From positions 124,001 through 188,000 of the forward strand of contig VGZA01000001.1 of NCBI GenBank assembly GCA_016872775.1: 64,000 nt of DNA. Reading direction: 5' to 3'. The stretch comes from Planctomycetota bacterium. Its GTDB lineage: Bacteria; Planctomycetota; Planctomycetia; Pirellulales; Pirellulaceae. A model generated the notes under the pieces. The model saw only the letters and a program-made list of their open reading frames with translations. It searched no databases and was not told where the DNA came from. The translations under genes and the position numbers were made by a program. Below, in pieces: positions 35,773-44,339 of this stretch; position 1 is the stretch's first letter, and each line of letters starts with the position of its first letter.

Positions 35773-36669
35773 ATGCTCTTCGACACGCATACGAACCTGA
35801 TGTGGTATCCCGAACACTTTTCCCAGGAGTTTGTGGAGACGGCCTGGGAGGCGAAGCGGGCCAAAATGAAACTGAGCCCCGACGTCTATTTCGCGGGCAG
35901 CGCGATCCCGTATCAAAACGCGTTTGATTCCCGTCCGGAGCAACTGCTGGAGGCAACCCGCGACGCGGATAAAGTCATCGTCTTCGGCATCCAGGCTCCT
36001 TTTTGCGGCATCCAGGCTGACCAGGAACTGATCGCAGAATTCGTCAAGCAGCACTCCGACCGGTTCATCGGCTGGTGCTCGGTCGACCCAAACAATCCCG
36101 ATTGCGTCGCGCAGCTCGAATATTACGTCACGCAGCTTGGCTTTCGCGGATTGAAATGTTCGCCAATCTATCAGAACTGGGACCCGCAGGATCCGAAGCA
36201 TCTGCCGCTGTTTCGCAAGGCGGAGTCGCTGGGGATCCCCGTCAATATTCATCAAGGAACCTCTTTCGTTCGGCCGGGCCCGTTGAAGTACGCGAACCCG
36301 ATCCAACTGGAGGATATTGCGATCGCTTGTCCCGCGCTGCGGATCGTGATCGCCCACATGGGGCACCCATGGGAAGATGAGTGTGTGGTGTTGATTCGAA
36401 AGCACCCCAATCTGTACACCAATGTGTCGGCGCTCCATTATCGACCTCTGCGGCATTACCAAGCCTTGATGACGGCGATCGAGTACGGAGTTGAACACAA
36501 ATTGATACTGGGCTCCGATTTTCCCTCGGCGACCTTGCCGCAGGTGATCGCCGGACAGCGCAAGGTCAACGATATTCTGGAGGGTACTCGATTGCCGCGT
36601 GTTTCCCAGGAAGTGATCGAGAACATCATCTACGAGAACTGGAAGCGATTTCTTCCCGAATATGCCTGA
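35773..36669 (+). CDS. Amidohydrolase-2 family protein with altered metal motif
   Basis: 298 residues from the ATG at 35773 (an ATG seven codons earlier is in frame but lies outside the family start). It has the same architecture as the protein at 13256-14104: VNIHQGTSF, IVIAHMGHPWEDECVVLIRK, LILGSDFPSAT. The N-terminal HxH metal motif is HTN here (MLFDTHTNLMWYPEHF), so one expected metal ligand is Asn. The remaining His residues and the barrel Asp are kept. The protein may bind a single metal differently or have changed chemistry. The DapA-like gene follows 21 bases later, suggesting a shared pathway. Confidence 0.83.
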   Translation: MLFDTHTNLMWYPEHFSQEFVETAWEAKRAKMKLSPDVYFAGSAIPYQNAFDSRPEQLLEATRDADKVIVFGIQAPFCGIQADQELIAEFVKQHSDRFIGWCSVDPNNPDCVAQLEYYVTQLGFRGLKCSPIYQNWDPQDPKHLPLFRKAESLGIPVNIHQGTSFVRPGPLKYANPIQLEDIAIACPALRIVIAHMGHPWEDECVVLIRKHPNLYTNVSALHYRPLRHYQALMTAIEYGVEHKLILGSDFPSATLPQVIAGQRKVNDILEGTRLPRVSQEVIENIIYENWKRFLPEYA

Positions 36670-36690
36670 GCCGCCTCACTTCATGGAGTC

Positions 36691-37617
36691 ATGCTGATGG
36701 GGAGTGCCACAAATTTTCCGGACGTGCCATTATCGGACTCGGTGATCGCCGTACCACCTCTGGCCCGCACGGCCGATGATCGGGTTGATCCGGCGGAAAA
36801 CCGTAAGATGATCCGATATCTCGAGGCGGGTGGAGTGCGCACGTTGCTCTATGGGGGCAACGCCGTGATGGGCCAGGTTACGATTTCGGAATACGCTTCG
36901 CTGCTGGAATCGCTGTTGGACAGCATCGGGGTCGGCACCCGGCTGATTCCATCGATCGGGCCGTGCTACGGCATGATGCTCGACCAGGTCGTCACGCTGC
37001 GCGACATGGGATTTCCCACGGCGATGGTCTTGCCGACGTTGGATCCCACGACGCCTGTCGGACTTGCGTCCGGCATCCGACGGATCGTCGATCGGTACGG
37101 CCGACCGATCGTGCTGTACCTGAAACGCGAGGGCACGATCGACGTCGCGATGGTGCAGCAGATGGTTCGGGACGGACTTATCAGCTGGATCAAGTACGCC
37201 ATCGTTCGCGAACAGCCGCGGGAGGACGGTCTCCTGCGCGCACTAGTCGACGGTGTCGGCGCCAAGTTGATCGTCAGCGGTATGGGCGAGCAACCGGCGA
37301 TCGCGCATTGGCGCGAGTTCGGACTGGCCGGTTTTACCTCGGGGTGCGTCTGCATTGCTCCGAAGCAATCGATGCAGTTGCTTGACGCGCTGCGGCGAGG
37401 CGACTACGACGAGGCGGAACGGCTGCGAACCATCTTCGCGCCGCTCGAAGCGCTGCGGGACGCAATGAGTCCCGTGAGCGTGTTGCATGTCGCCGTGGAG
37501 CGGGCGGGAATCTGCCGCACCGGACCGATCCGCCCTTGGCTCTCGGAGATGGGGGATCGGCAAGCTCAGGCGATTGCGACCGCCGCGGAATCTTTGCGTC
37601 GGGCCGAACCGGATTGA
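36691..37617 (+). CDS. DapA/NAL-superfamily class I aldolase-like protein
   Basis: 308 residues of the dihydrodipicolinate synthase/N-acetylneuraminate lyase superfamily. The Schiff-base Lys is visible in SWIKYAIV and the proton-relay Tyr in IVLYLKREG; the GGVRTLLYGGNAVMG segment corresponds to the pyruvate-binding GTTGE region but is altered. True DapA normally has the GTTGE motif intact, so this is more likely a specialised aldolase or lyase than the lysine-pathway enzyme. It sits in one operon with the amidohydrolase (gap 21 bases). Such pairs occur in catabolic gene sets; the substrate is unknown. Confidence 0.85.
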   Translation: MLMGSATNFPDVPLSDSVIAVPPLARTADDRVDPAENRKMIRYLEAGGVRTLLYGGNAVMGQVTISEYASLLESLLDSIGVGTRLIPSIGPCYGMMLDQVVTLRDMGFPTAMVLPTLDPTTPVGLASGIRRIVDRYGRPIVLYLKREGTIDVAMVQQMVRDGLISWIKYAIVREQPREDGLLRALVDGVGAKLIVSGMGEQPAIAHWREFGLAGFTSGCVCIAPKQSMQLLDALRRGDYDEAERLRTIFAPLEALRDAMSPVSVLHVAVERAGICRTGPIRPWLSEMGDRQAQAIATAAESLRRAEPD

Positions 37618-37906
37618 ACGCTGGCGCGGCCGCGACGCCGCTACCATGAATATCTCCGGAACGATCGATCCGACCGGCAGGGTCGTGCCGACGAACTTCT
37701 CGAAACAGCCGATGCAAATTGGCTGGATCGCGGGGATTTCCTAGTACCTTCCCAGTTCGAAGCATGTCGCTCGTGCGTTCCGGCCGATGCAAGATTTGCT
37801 TGACGGCCGCACGGATCGAGTTGATACTGCATTGAGCCACTCGCCCGGTGGAAACGACCGTGCAGGAGCATAGGTAGACGACGGTTAGCCCCTAGACGGA
37901 AGCACG

Positions 37907-38152
37907 ATGACAGCGGACACGGTTCTGGAACGGTTGCTGGTGCTGTTTCGCGGCAAATTCGGCGCGCAGACCCAAGCCGACGATTCCTTCTCTACGCTCG
38001 ATATCGATTCGCTGGCTCTCGCGGAGATTTCGGTGGCGGTCGAACAGGAATTTCGCGTGCGGCTGACCGAACGGGTGCTGGAAGTCAATTCGATTCGTGA
38101 ACTAGCGCAGCTGATTCACGAATTGATGTTAGCGCCGGTGAGTCGGCGATAG
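37907..38152 (+). CDS. Acyl carrier protein-like protein
   Basis: An 81-residue stand-alone carrier domain with the phosphopantetheine attachment motif in STLDIDSLALAEI (DSL serine, about residue 35) and the helical pattern of ACPs, including VEQEFRVRLTERVL. The usual fatty-acid cluster (fabD, fabG, fabF) is absent; it stands alone with a 289-base upstream gap and a convergent NTF2-like gene. It is therefore more likely a specialised carrier (secondary metabolism, lipid A or amino-acyl transfer) than the housekeeping AcpP. Loading and partner enzymes are not in the window. Confidence 0.85.
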   Translation: MTADTVLERLLVLFRGKFGAQTQADDSFSTLDIDSLALAEISVAVEQEFRVRLTERVLEVNSIRELAQLIHELMLAPVSRR

Positions 38153-38210
38153 GCCGCCGGCAGGCTGCGGCCCGCAGCGCGTGCCCGCTGCGAGTTGGAG
38201 TTCGCTGGGA

Positions 38211-38732
38211 TCAGCGATTCTCCTTGGCCGGCTCGAGTGCGGCGGCGATGATTTTCTTAACGTCGTCGAACGCCTGGTTAGGTACCGGCACCGACAGGAC
38301 ATATTGGGCGATTTTCCACCGGCCGTCTTCGAGCACCAGGACTCCCGAGCCGCGGCAGGGGCCGAGTTTCTCGGTCGCCAGATCCTCGTCGAACCATGCC
38401 ACGTTGCCGTCTCCAGCAACGCGAACAGCGCGGCGCACCGCGCGGAACGACCAGGCCTTGCCTTTCGCGAAATGGGGTTTGGCCCAGACCCGAAACTCAT
38501 CGCGCGTCCATCGCTCGGTGGCGTCGGTGCCCAGGAACACTCCGTCGGCGCTGAATGCCTGGAAATACTGTCCCTCGTCGGCACGACCGGCCGCCGCGTG
38601 CCAGTCGTCAAGCAGTTTACCCACCTGCCGGGCCGCGGTGGATTCCTGCCCTCGCTCGCCAGCCGGCAACGCAGCGCCGATGACAAGCCCCGTTGCGAAT
38701 ACTGTCACGATGCCGATACGGCGCCCTACCAT
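38211..38732 (-). CDS. Exported SnoaL/NTF2-like (DUF4440-type) protein
   Basis: 173 residues from the ATG at 38732, which has a GGGAGAG ribosome site and a signal-anchor-like N-terminus (IGIVTVFATGLVIGAALPAG). The body follows the NTF2/SnoaL cone fold: LLDDWHAAAGRADEGQYFQAF, FSADGVFLGTDATERWTRDEF and GSGVLVLEDGRWKIAQYVLS. Members are polyketide cyclases, isomerases or ligand-binding proteins; no catalytic residue can be assigned. It is convergent with the ACP gene, so a functional link is not implied. Confidence 0.82.
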   Translation of the reverse strand: MVGRRIGIVTVFATGLVIGAALPAGERGQESTAARQVGKLLDDWHAAAGRADEGQYFQAFSADGVFLGTDATERWTRDEFRVWAKPHFAKGKAWSFRAVRRAVRVAGDGNVAWFDEDLATEKLGPCRGSGVLVLEDGRWKIAQYVLSVPVPNQAFDDVKKIIAAALEPAKENR

Positions 38733-38890
38733 TTTCAACTCTCCCGTGGCTCGTTTCGATTTCCGCAGCCCGCCATCGTACCTCGCGACCCGTTCGCCGG
38801 ACATGCCGGGCGTAATCCGCATTTTTCGCAATGGCGGGAACATCGAAGCCTTGCGAACGCGGACTTCGATTCATGGCCTAGGGTTGGTTT

Positions 38891-39403
38891 ATGAAACTCA
38901 CTGTCACGAAAGGGTTCTCCTCGGCGGCCGCGCAATCCGGATCGCTCGGGGCGCTCCGTTGCGGAGATCGCGTGCGCGTTCGCTCGTGGGACGAATTCCT
39001 CGCGACGCTGGACGCCCAAGGGACGCTGTGCGGACTGCCATTCATGCCGGAGATGGTCGCCTATTGCGGGCGGACGTTGACAGTCGGGCGGAGAGTCGAG
39101 CAGGTCTATATCGATCATTTGCACCACGTTGTCCAGCCATCCGACGCCGTGGTGCTGGACGCGGTTCGCTGTTACGGCGCGGCGCACCAGGGCTGCCGGA
39201 TGGGCTGCCAGTTGATCTAGAAGACCGCCTGGCTGCGCGAGGTGGACGCCTCGAATGAGGACGAAAGCGTATCGGCTCCGGACGGGGCCCCAGAGGCGGC
39301 CTTCGACGTCACCCGTGACTGGCCGTTCCCGATCGAACAGCAAGGCCGACTTTGGTGCCAGGCGACGCATTTGCCTGCCCTTTCCGAACGGATCCCCTGG
39401 TGA
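38891..39403 (+). pseudogene. Conserved unknown protein interrupted by in-frame amber codon
   Basis: The frame runs 170 codons from the ATG at 38891 with a single TAG at 39218-39220. Before it: CGDRVRVRSWDEFLATLDAQ, GLPFMPEMVAYCGR and CYGAAHQGCRMGCQLI. After it, uninterrupted and in the same frame: KTAWLREVDASNEDE to a TGA at 39401-39403. It resembles a widespread unknown family in which this spot reads as a Trp followed by Lys, here replaced by amber. The conserved Cys residues suggest metal or disulfide binding. Either a fresh nonsense mutation or translational read-through; without read-through the product is 109 residues. The family match is from memory. Confidence 0.7.
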
Positions 39404-39561
39404 AATCCACGGCAGTGGCGCGAGCGTTGGCTGCGGCGCGGGGCCGGCTGGCGAGTCCGTTTCCGAAGATCGAGTCATCGATCCAGAATCGGCGTGCGCG
39501 GCAGGCGCCTCTCCGGCCGCATTACCGGTACTGGAACTGCCGGTGTTTCAGTCACCGATCC

Positions 39562-41457
39562 CTACTGGTTGATCTCCTTCGGCAGCAGGCAGCCGACAAT
39601 CGTCCAGCCGTCCGCTTCCGAACGTGTGAAGAACCCTGCCGTACCGAGGTATCGGCGGACGGCATCGAACGGTGGCAGCTTGCGGCCATCGACCTGCTGT
39701 TCGCGCAACGTGCCTTCCTCGTCGGGAGCCAGGGCCTGGTTGAGCAGTTTCCCGAGTACCGTTTCGGCCTGCGGCATCTTGCCGGATCGAACCAATTCGT
39801 AGGTCGGGCGGTACGCCTCGTCCGTGCGCGTGAAATACCGCAGGCAATCGGTGCCGGCTCCCAATCCTTGCAGCGCCAGCTGAATGGTCTGATAGTCGGC
39901 GGCCTCTCGCAGGCGGTTGTCCGCGGCGCGGGCTTTCAACAGTTCGCGAATGAAATCGACGTGCGTGGAAATCAAAAGATGTTCGCCAGCCACCGTCGCG
40001 GCCGAATTGGGGATCGCCTGCTTTTCCGCTTCCTTTTCTTTTTCCGCCTCAGCGTTTACCAGGGTGAACCCGGCGCCTTCGATCTCCAGGTCTTCGAGTT
40101 CAACCGTCGACGTTTCATTAACGATCTCCCAGATCACCTGCCCTTCGACCTCGTGCTTCACGGCGTTCGGGTCGGCCTCCATGATCTTATTGATCGCTTT
40201 GGCGACAGCCGCCGGGTCGGTGACCTGGATCGCCACCGCCAGCCGTTCACTCTTGGGTCCGATCGGCAGGTGGTAGTCCGTCAAGACGACGATGCGTTCG
40301 CCGGCATAGCGCATCAGTTCGTTCCGCAAGTCGACCTGGGGTCCGTTGGGATCCTGCTTGATGCTCTGCAGCACGTCGTTCCAGACGCCGTCGTCGCCGG
40401 CATATTCGTCGACCAGCGTCCCCAGGAATTCGAACGACTCTTTGATCCGCCAGTTGAAGCTCATGTGTGCCGCCAGATCGCGCGGCACCCAATCCATCGC
40501 CTGGTGATCGTCTGAGTTGGGAAAGTCGAGCATCCGAGCGGCCAGCCGATACTTGCCGTCGGTCTTGGGTGCATACACAAATGTCCGATGTACCAGCTCG
40601 TGCTGGCCGTCGGCGAAGCGAAGCTGGCCCCCCAGCGCCTTGACCGCGTTGAAGCCCTGGTTCGCGAGCACTTTCAGCAGGTCGGTTCCGCGCTTCTTCC
40701 GCCCCCCCTGCATCGATCGAACCGCTTCGACGTAACCGAACGGATCGACATACCATCGAACTAACGCCGCATTTCCGCCATCCCCCTGAACGCGTTCCAT
40801 CACCGTGGTAAAGGTCGGCATGTTGGCCAGGGCATCCCGGCCTTTGCCGTCGAATCGTTGGATCATTTCGCGGGCCGTTGGCAGGTGATCCACGGCCACC
40901 AGCTGATCCTGGTGGATGAAAATGTACGCGTATTGATCTTCCGGACCTTCTTTCTTGCGGGCCAGCTTGTAGACGGTGACTTCCACACTCCCGACCTGCT
41001 GGACCGACTTCTGCGCGCCCTTGGCGATCTGGTTCGCGTTGATCCGCACCATCAACTCCCTGGTTTCCGCCAGATGGCCGGTAATATCAACAAGCAGCGC
41101 TAAGGCGTGCTGTTTTTTGTCCCCTTCCGGTTGAATGACGGCAATCGCGATTTCGCCTCCCGGGATCCCTTGCAGGTCTTCGAACGCGATGCCGAGATGG
41201 GTGCCGGTCTGGTCAAGCTTCGCTTTGAGCTGTTCCTTCAAGTCCTCGACAAATGGCTGCATGATCGGGTCGTTTGCCAACTGGCCGAGTTGCGTCTCAT
41301 TCCATTTCTGTTTCAGCGCCTGCGGATCGGGCAGCGACAGATATCCTTTGGTCGTACCGGGCAGCAGCATTTCGCTTGGAATGGCGGCGAACAAGGACGC
41401 GGGAGCGGAGATCAGAGAGAAGGCGACGAGGAAATAGCTGGCAAGTGAGCGACGCAT
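39562..41457 (-). CDS. Large exported protein, unknown (planctomycete-type)
   Basis: 631 residues from the ATG at 41457, preceded by AGGAGAG. The N-terminal signal peptide is SLASYFLVAFSLISAPASLFA. The rest is soluble alpha/beta with repeated segments such as GGEIAIAVIQPEGDKKQHAL, KLARKKEGPEDQYAYIFIHQ, ERLAVAIQVTDPAAVAKAIN and HLLISTHVDFIRELL. These suggest two similar halves, each a secreted DUF3352-like module. It has an acidic/Lys-rich EAEKEKEAEKQ stretch at about 510. No enzyme motif was seen. It acts outside the cytoplasm; function unknown. Confidence 0.75.
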   Translation of the reverse strand: MRRSLASYFLVAFSLISAPASLFAAIPSEMLLPGTTKGYLSLPDPQALKQKWNETQLGQLANDPIMQPFVEDLKEQLKAKLDQTGTHLGIAFEDLQGIPGGEIAIAVIQPEGDKKQHALALLVDITGHLAETRELMVRINANQIAKGAQKSVQQVGSVEVTVYKLARKKEGPEDQYAYIFIHQDQLVAVDHLPTAREMIQRFDGKGRDALANMPTFTTVMERVQGDGGNAALVRWYVDPFGYVEAVRSMQGGRKKRGTDLLKVLANQGFNAVKALGGQLRFADGQHELVHRTFVYAPKTDGKYRLAARMLDFPNSDDHQAMDWVPRDLAAHMSFNWRIKESFEFLGTLVDEYAGDDGVWNDVLQSIKQDPNGPQVDLRNELMRYAGERIVVLTDYHLPIGPKSERLAVAIQVTDPAAVAKAINKIMEADPNAVKHEVEGQVIWEIVNETSTVELEDLEIEGAGFTLVNAEAEKEKEAEKQAIPNSAATVAGEHLLISTHVDFIRELLKARAADNRLREAADYQTIQLALQGLGAGTDCLRYFTRTDEAYRPTYELVRSGKMPQAETVLGKLLNQALAPDEEGTLREQQVDGRKLPPFDAVRRYLGTAGFFTRSEADGWTIVGCLLPKEINQ

Positions 41458-41780
41458 CGATATAGCTCTCCTTAGCTCCGCGTTTCCACAAGGAAACGGA
41501 TTGGCGGCTCGGGGTAACAAGGGGGTTGGTGCAGGTTAAACTCTTATCGTCACATTTTTCCCGACAATGCGATTTTCCAGTCGGCGCTGAGCACCAAGGT
41601 TATGGTCAATACAGATTGCCGAGGTTGGAATTAACGGCTGGCTAAATTACGGAAAAGCGGCGGTTTGATCCAGGCGAGATTTTTGGCAATTGTTCCGGTT
41701 CCGCGACCGATCGATTCGCAGATCGCCCAAGCTGCCCAAGTCCACTAGCCCCCGATCGGTCCGCTCGGGATAATTCAGGG
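41458..41780. other. Divergent intergenic region
   Basis: 323 bases between the secreted-protein gene and the HD-domain gene, which are divergent, so it must contain both promoters. No clear -35/-10 pair or hairpin was identified. No gene seen. Confidence 0.5.
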
Positions 41781-43181
41781 ATGCGTGAGTACCACCGAGA
41801 GAATCTCAGCCACGATCCGATCCACGGTTACATCCCGTTCCGTTCCAACGTCCGGCTTGCGGAGGGCGAGGTTTCCGAGCGGCAGATTATCGACCATCCC
41901 TGGGTGCAACGACTGCGTCAGATTCACCAGTTGCAGACCGCCTGGTGGGTGTTTCCCACGGCGGAACATACTCGTTTTCAGCATGTGCTGGGGGTGATGC
42001 ATCTGGCGAGTCGATTTGTGGAGCACCTGTATCCCGGTCTAGCGGAGAATTGTCCCGGGGTTCCCAGCCGCGGGTACGTGGAATCTTTGTTGCGGATGGC
42101 GGGGCTGCTTCACGACGTCGGGCATGGGCCTTTCGGGCACTTTTTCGATGAACACTATCTGCGGCCGCTGGGGGAAACGCATGAGACGATCGGTGCGAGG
42201 ATCATTGTCCAAGAGCTCGGCGATCTGCTCGGCGGCATCCGCCGCAACCCGAACAGCAGCATGGACGCCGGCGAGAAGCTCGATCCGCGGCAGGTCGCAT
42301 GGCTGATCCGCCGGCCGCGGGAGGGTGATGCGCAGGGCCAACCGCAGTGGCTAGTTTTTCTGCGGGCGTTGCTCAGCGGGATCTACACGATCGACAATCT
42401 CGACTTCGTACTGCGCGACGCCTATATGTCGGGTTACAGCAACCGCGCATTCGACCTCGACCGGCTGCTGCATTACAGTTTTTTCAGTCCCAGCGGTTTG
42501 ACGATTCACGATCGGGGTATCGACGCGCTGCTACGGTTCATGTCGGTGCGGGGCGAGCTGTTTCGATCGATCTACTTTCATCGCACGGTCCGTGCAATCG
42601 ACTTGACCTTGGCCGACTTGTTCCGCGCCAGCAAGTCGCGTTTGTTCGACGGGAATCCGGCCGAGCGACTCGAACAGTACCTGGGATTCACGGAGATGTC
42701 GCTGCTGGTGGACGTAAGCCGTTGGCGTCACGCGGGCGACGCGGAGACGCGAGAGCTCGGCGAACGGTGGCAGGCATTGCTGGAACGTCGCGTGGCCTGG
42801 AAGATGGCCTGCCAGCGCATCCTGGTTTTTTCGGACCGCGATCCGGAGCGCAGCAGTATTTTCAGCGAGGAGGCGCTGGTCGAGCAGCGGCTGCGGCTGG
42901 GGCTGCCTGGCGAATTGGCGCAACTGCCGCTGCGGGTCGACATTGCCCGGCATATCTTCCGTCCAAACACGCGTGGCCCGGCACAGGGCCAGAATTTTCT
43001 GTTCGATTCCGCGCACCAGCGCGTACGGCCGCTGACCACGAACCAGCTGTTCGAGCGATTACCCGTCAGCCACCGCATTTGCCGGATCTATGCGCAGTCC
43101 GAGGAACATGCGCCGTTGCTCGCGACGTTGCTCGATCAGCTCATCGGCGGCGGCGGAGTCGACGACCTCACGAACATGTAG
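41781..43181 (+). CDS. HD-domain phosphohydrolase (SAMHD1/dGTPase-like)
   Basis: 466 residues. The HD metal site is complete: His in HTRFQHVLGVMHLA, the HD pair in LLHDVGHGPFGHFFDEHYL, and the downstream Asp in YTIDNLDFVLRDAYMSG. The opening HDPIHGYIPF and the DHPWVQRLRQIHQLQTAWWV block are typical of the dNTPase-like HD family (YwfO/SAMHD1 group). Members hydrolyse dNTPs or related nucleotides; a nucleotide-pool role fits the purB gene two genes downstream but is unproved. The kinase gene begins 34 bases after its stop. Confidence 0.9.
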   Translation: MREYHRENLSHDPIHGYIPFRSNVRLAEGEVSERQIIDHPWVQRLRQIHQLQTAWWVFPTAEHTRFQHVLGVMHLASRFVEHLYPGLAENCPGVPSRGYVESLLRMAGLLHDVGHGPFGHFFDEHYLRPLGETHETIGARIIVQELGDLLGGIRRNPNSSMDAGEKLDPRQVAWLIRRPREGDAQGQPQWLVFLRALLSGIYTIDNLDFVLRDAYMSGYSNRAFDLDRLLHYSFFSPSGLTIHDRGIDALLRFMSVRGELFRSIYFHRTVRAIDLTLADLFRASKSRLFDGNPAERLEQYLGFTEMSLLVDVSRWRHAGDAETRELGERWQALLERRVAWKMACQRILVFSDRDPERSSIFSEEALVEQRLRLGLPGELAQLPLRVDIARHIFRPNTRGPAQGQNFLFDSAHQRVRPLTTNQLFERLPVSHRICRIYAQSEEHAPLLATLLDQLIGGGGVDDLTNM

Positions 43182-43215
43182 TCTTTATCTTGCGGAAAGG
43201 AATGGGAGTACCAGG

Positions 43216-44304
43216 ATGATTCTCGGTTTCGGCGAAGTGATGGCGCGGTTCTGTCCTCCGGACCGCGCGCGATGGCGGCAGGCGTTACCGGGCCGCGTGG
43301 AGGTAACCTGGGGCGGGGGCGAGGCCAACGTCTGCGCGTCGCTGGCGATGCTGGGAGAATCGACCCGCTACGTGACCGCGCTGCCCCGCAACGCGCTCAG
43401 CGAGTCGCTGGTCGCCTCGTTGCGCGGGCTGGGAGTCGATACCTCGCGAATTCTCTGGCGCGGATCGGGACGGCTCGGTCTATACTTTGTGGAACCGGGC
43501 ACGAACCAGCGGGCCTCCACGGTGTTGTATGATCGCGAATCGAGCGCGGTGAGCCTCGCCGGACCCGAAGAATACGCCTGGGATGCGATCCTGCAAGGAG
43601 TCGAATGGCTGCACGTGACCGGGATTACACCGGCGATCGGCGCCGCGGCCTGCGCCGCGAACCTGGAACTGGTGAAGCGCGCCCGGTCGCTCGGTGTCAC
43701 CGTTTCGTGCGACCTCAACTTCCGCAAGAAGCTCTGGCGCTGGAGACCGGGTACCGACCCGGCGGCATTGGCCCGGGAGTGCATGAGCCAGGTCTTGGCG
43801 CACACCGATCTGGTGGTCGCGAACGAGGAGGACGCGGCGGATGTACTGGGGATTCATGCCCAGGGTACGAATGTCGCGGTCGGACAGCTTGACGTCGGCG
43901 GGTACGAAGGGGTCGCCCGGCGGATCGTCGCGCGGTATCCGGGTATCTCGCGCGTGGCGATCACACTGCGCGAGAGCATCTCGGCCGACCATAACAACTG
44001 GGGCGCGATGCTGTTCGACGGGCCCAGCGATACCGCCCACTTTGCGCCTTGCGACGAGGGTGGCAATTATCGCCCCTACGAAATCCGCGACATTATCGAT
44101 CGGATCGGGGCCGGGGATTCGTTCGCAGCCGGCCTGATTCATGGGCTCCGGTCGAGCCTTCTGGGATCGCCGCGCGCGGCGCTGGAGTTCGCCGTGGCGG
44201 CCAGCTGCCTGAAGCACTCGCTGCCGGGCGACTTCAACTACACGTCGCGCGATGAAATTCTCGCCCTGCGCGCCGGGAACGCCACCGGGCGAGTTCAACG
44301 ATAG
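43216..44304 (+). CDS. PfkB-family sugar kinase, 2-keto-3-deoxygluconate kinase type
   Basis: 362 residues from the ATG at 43216, with AAAGGAATGGG upstream; the longer open frame overlaps the HD gene and is rejected. It has the ribokinase fold: GFGEVMARF start, [16 protein letters not shown] substrate motif, [13 protein letters not shown] and the catalytic [17 protein letters not shown]. The DLNFRKKLW block is typical of KdgK-type enzymes, which phosphorylate 2-keto-3-deoxygluconate. No KDPG aldolase is adjacent. It is likely co-transcribed with the HD gene and with purB, 35 bases downstream. Confidence 0.88.
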   Translation: MILGFGEVMARFCPPDRARWRQALPGRVEVTWGGGEANVCASLAMLGESTRYVTALPRNALSESLVASLRGLGVDTSRILWRGSGRLGLYFVEPGTNQRASTVLYDRESSAVSLAGPEEYAWDAILQGVEWLHVTGITPAIGAAACAANLELVKRARSLGVTVSCDLNFRKKLWRWRPGTDPAALARECMSQVLAHTDLVVANEEDAADVLGIHAQGTNVAVGQLDVGGYEGVARRIVARYPGISRVAITLRESISADHNNWGAMLFDGPSDTAHFAPCDEGGNYRPYEIRDIIDRIGAGDSFAAGLIHGLRSSLLGSPRAALEFAVAASCLKHSLPGDFNYTSRDEILALRAGNATGRVQR

Positions 44305-44339
44305 CCAAGTGCCTGGATAACAGGGAGTCTGGAGAAACA

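Noticed and set aside
37641-37871. Possible 76-codon minus-strand gene in the gap before the ACP
   Set aside because: Ser/Arg-rich sequence without periodicity or ribosome site; treated as non-coding.
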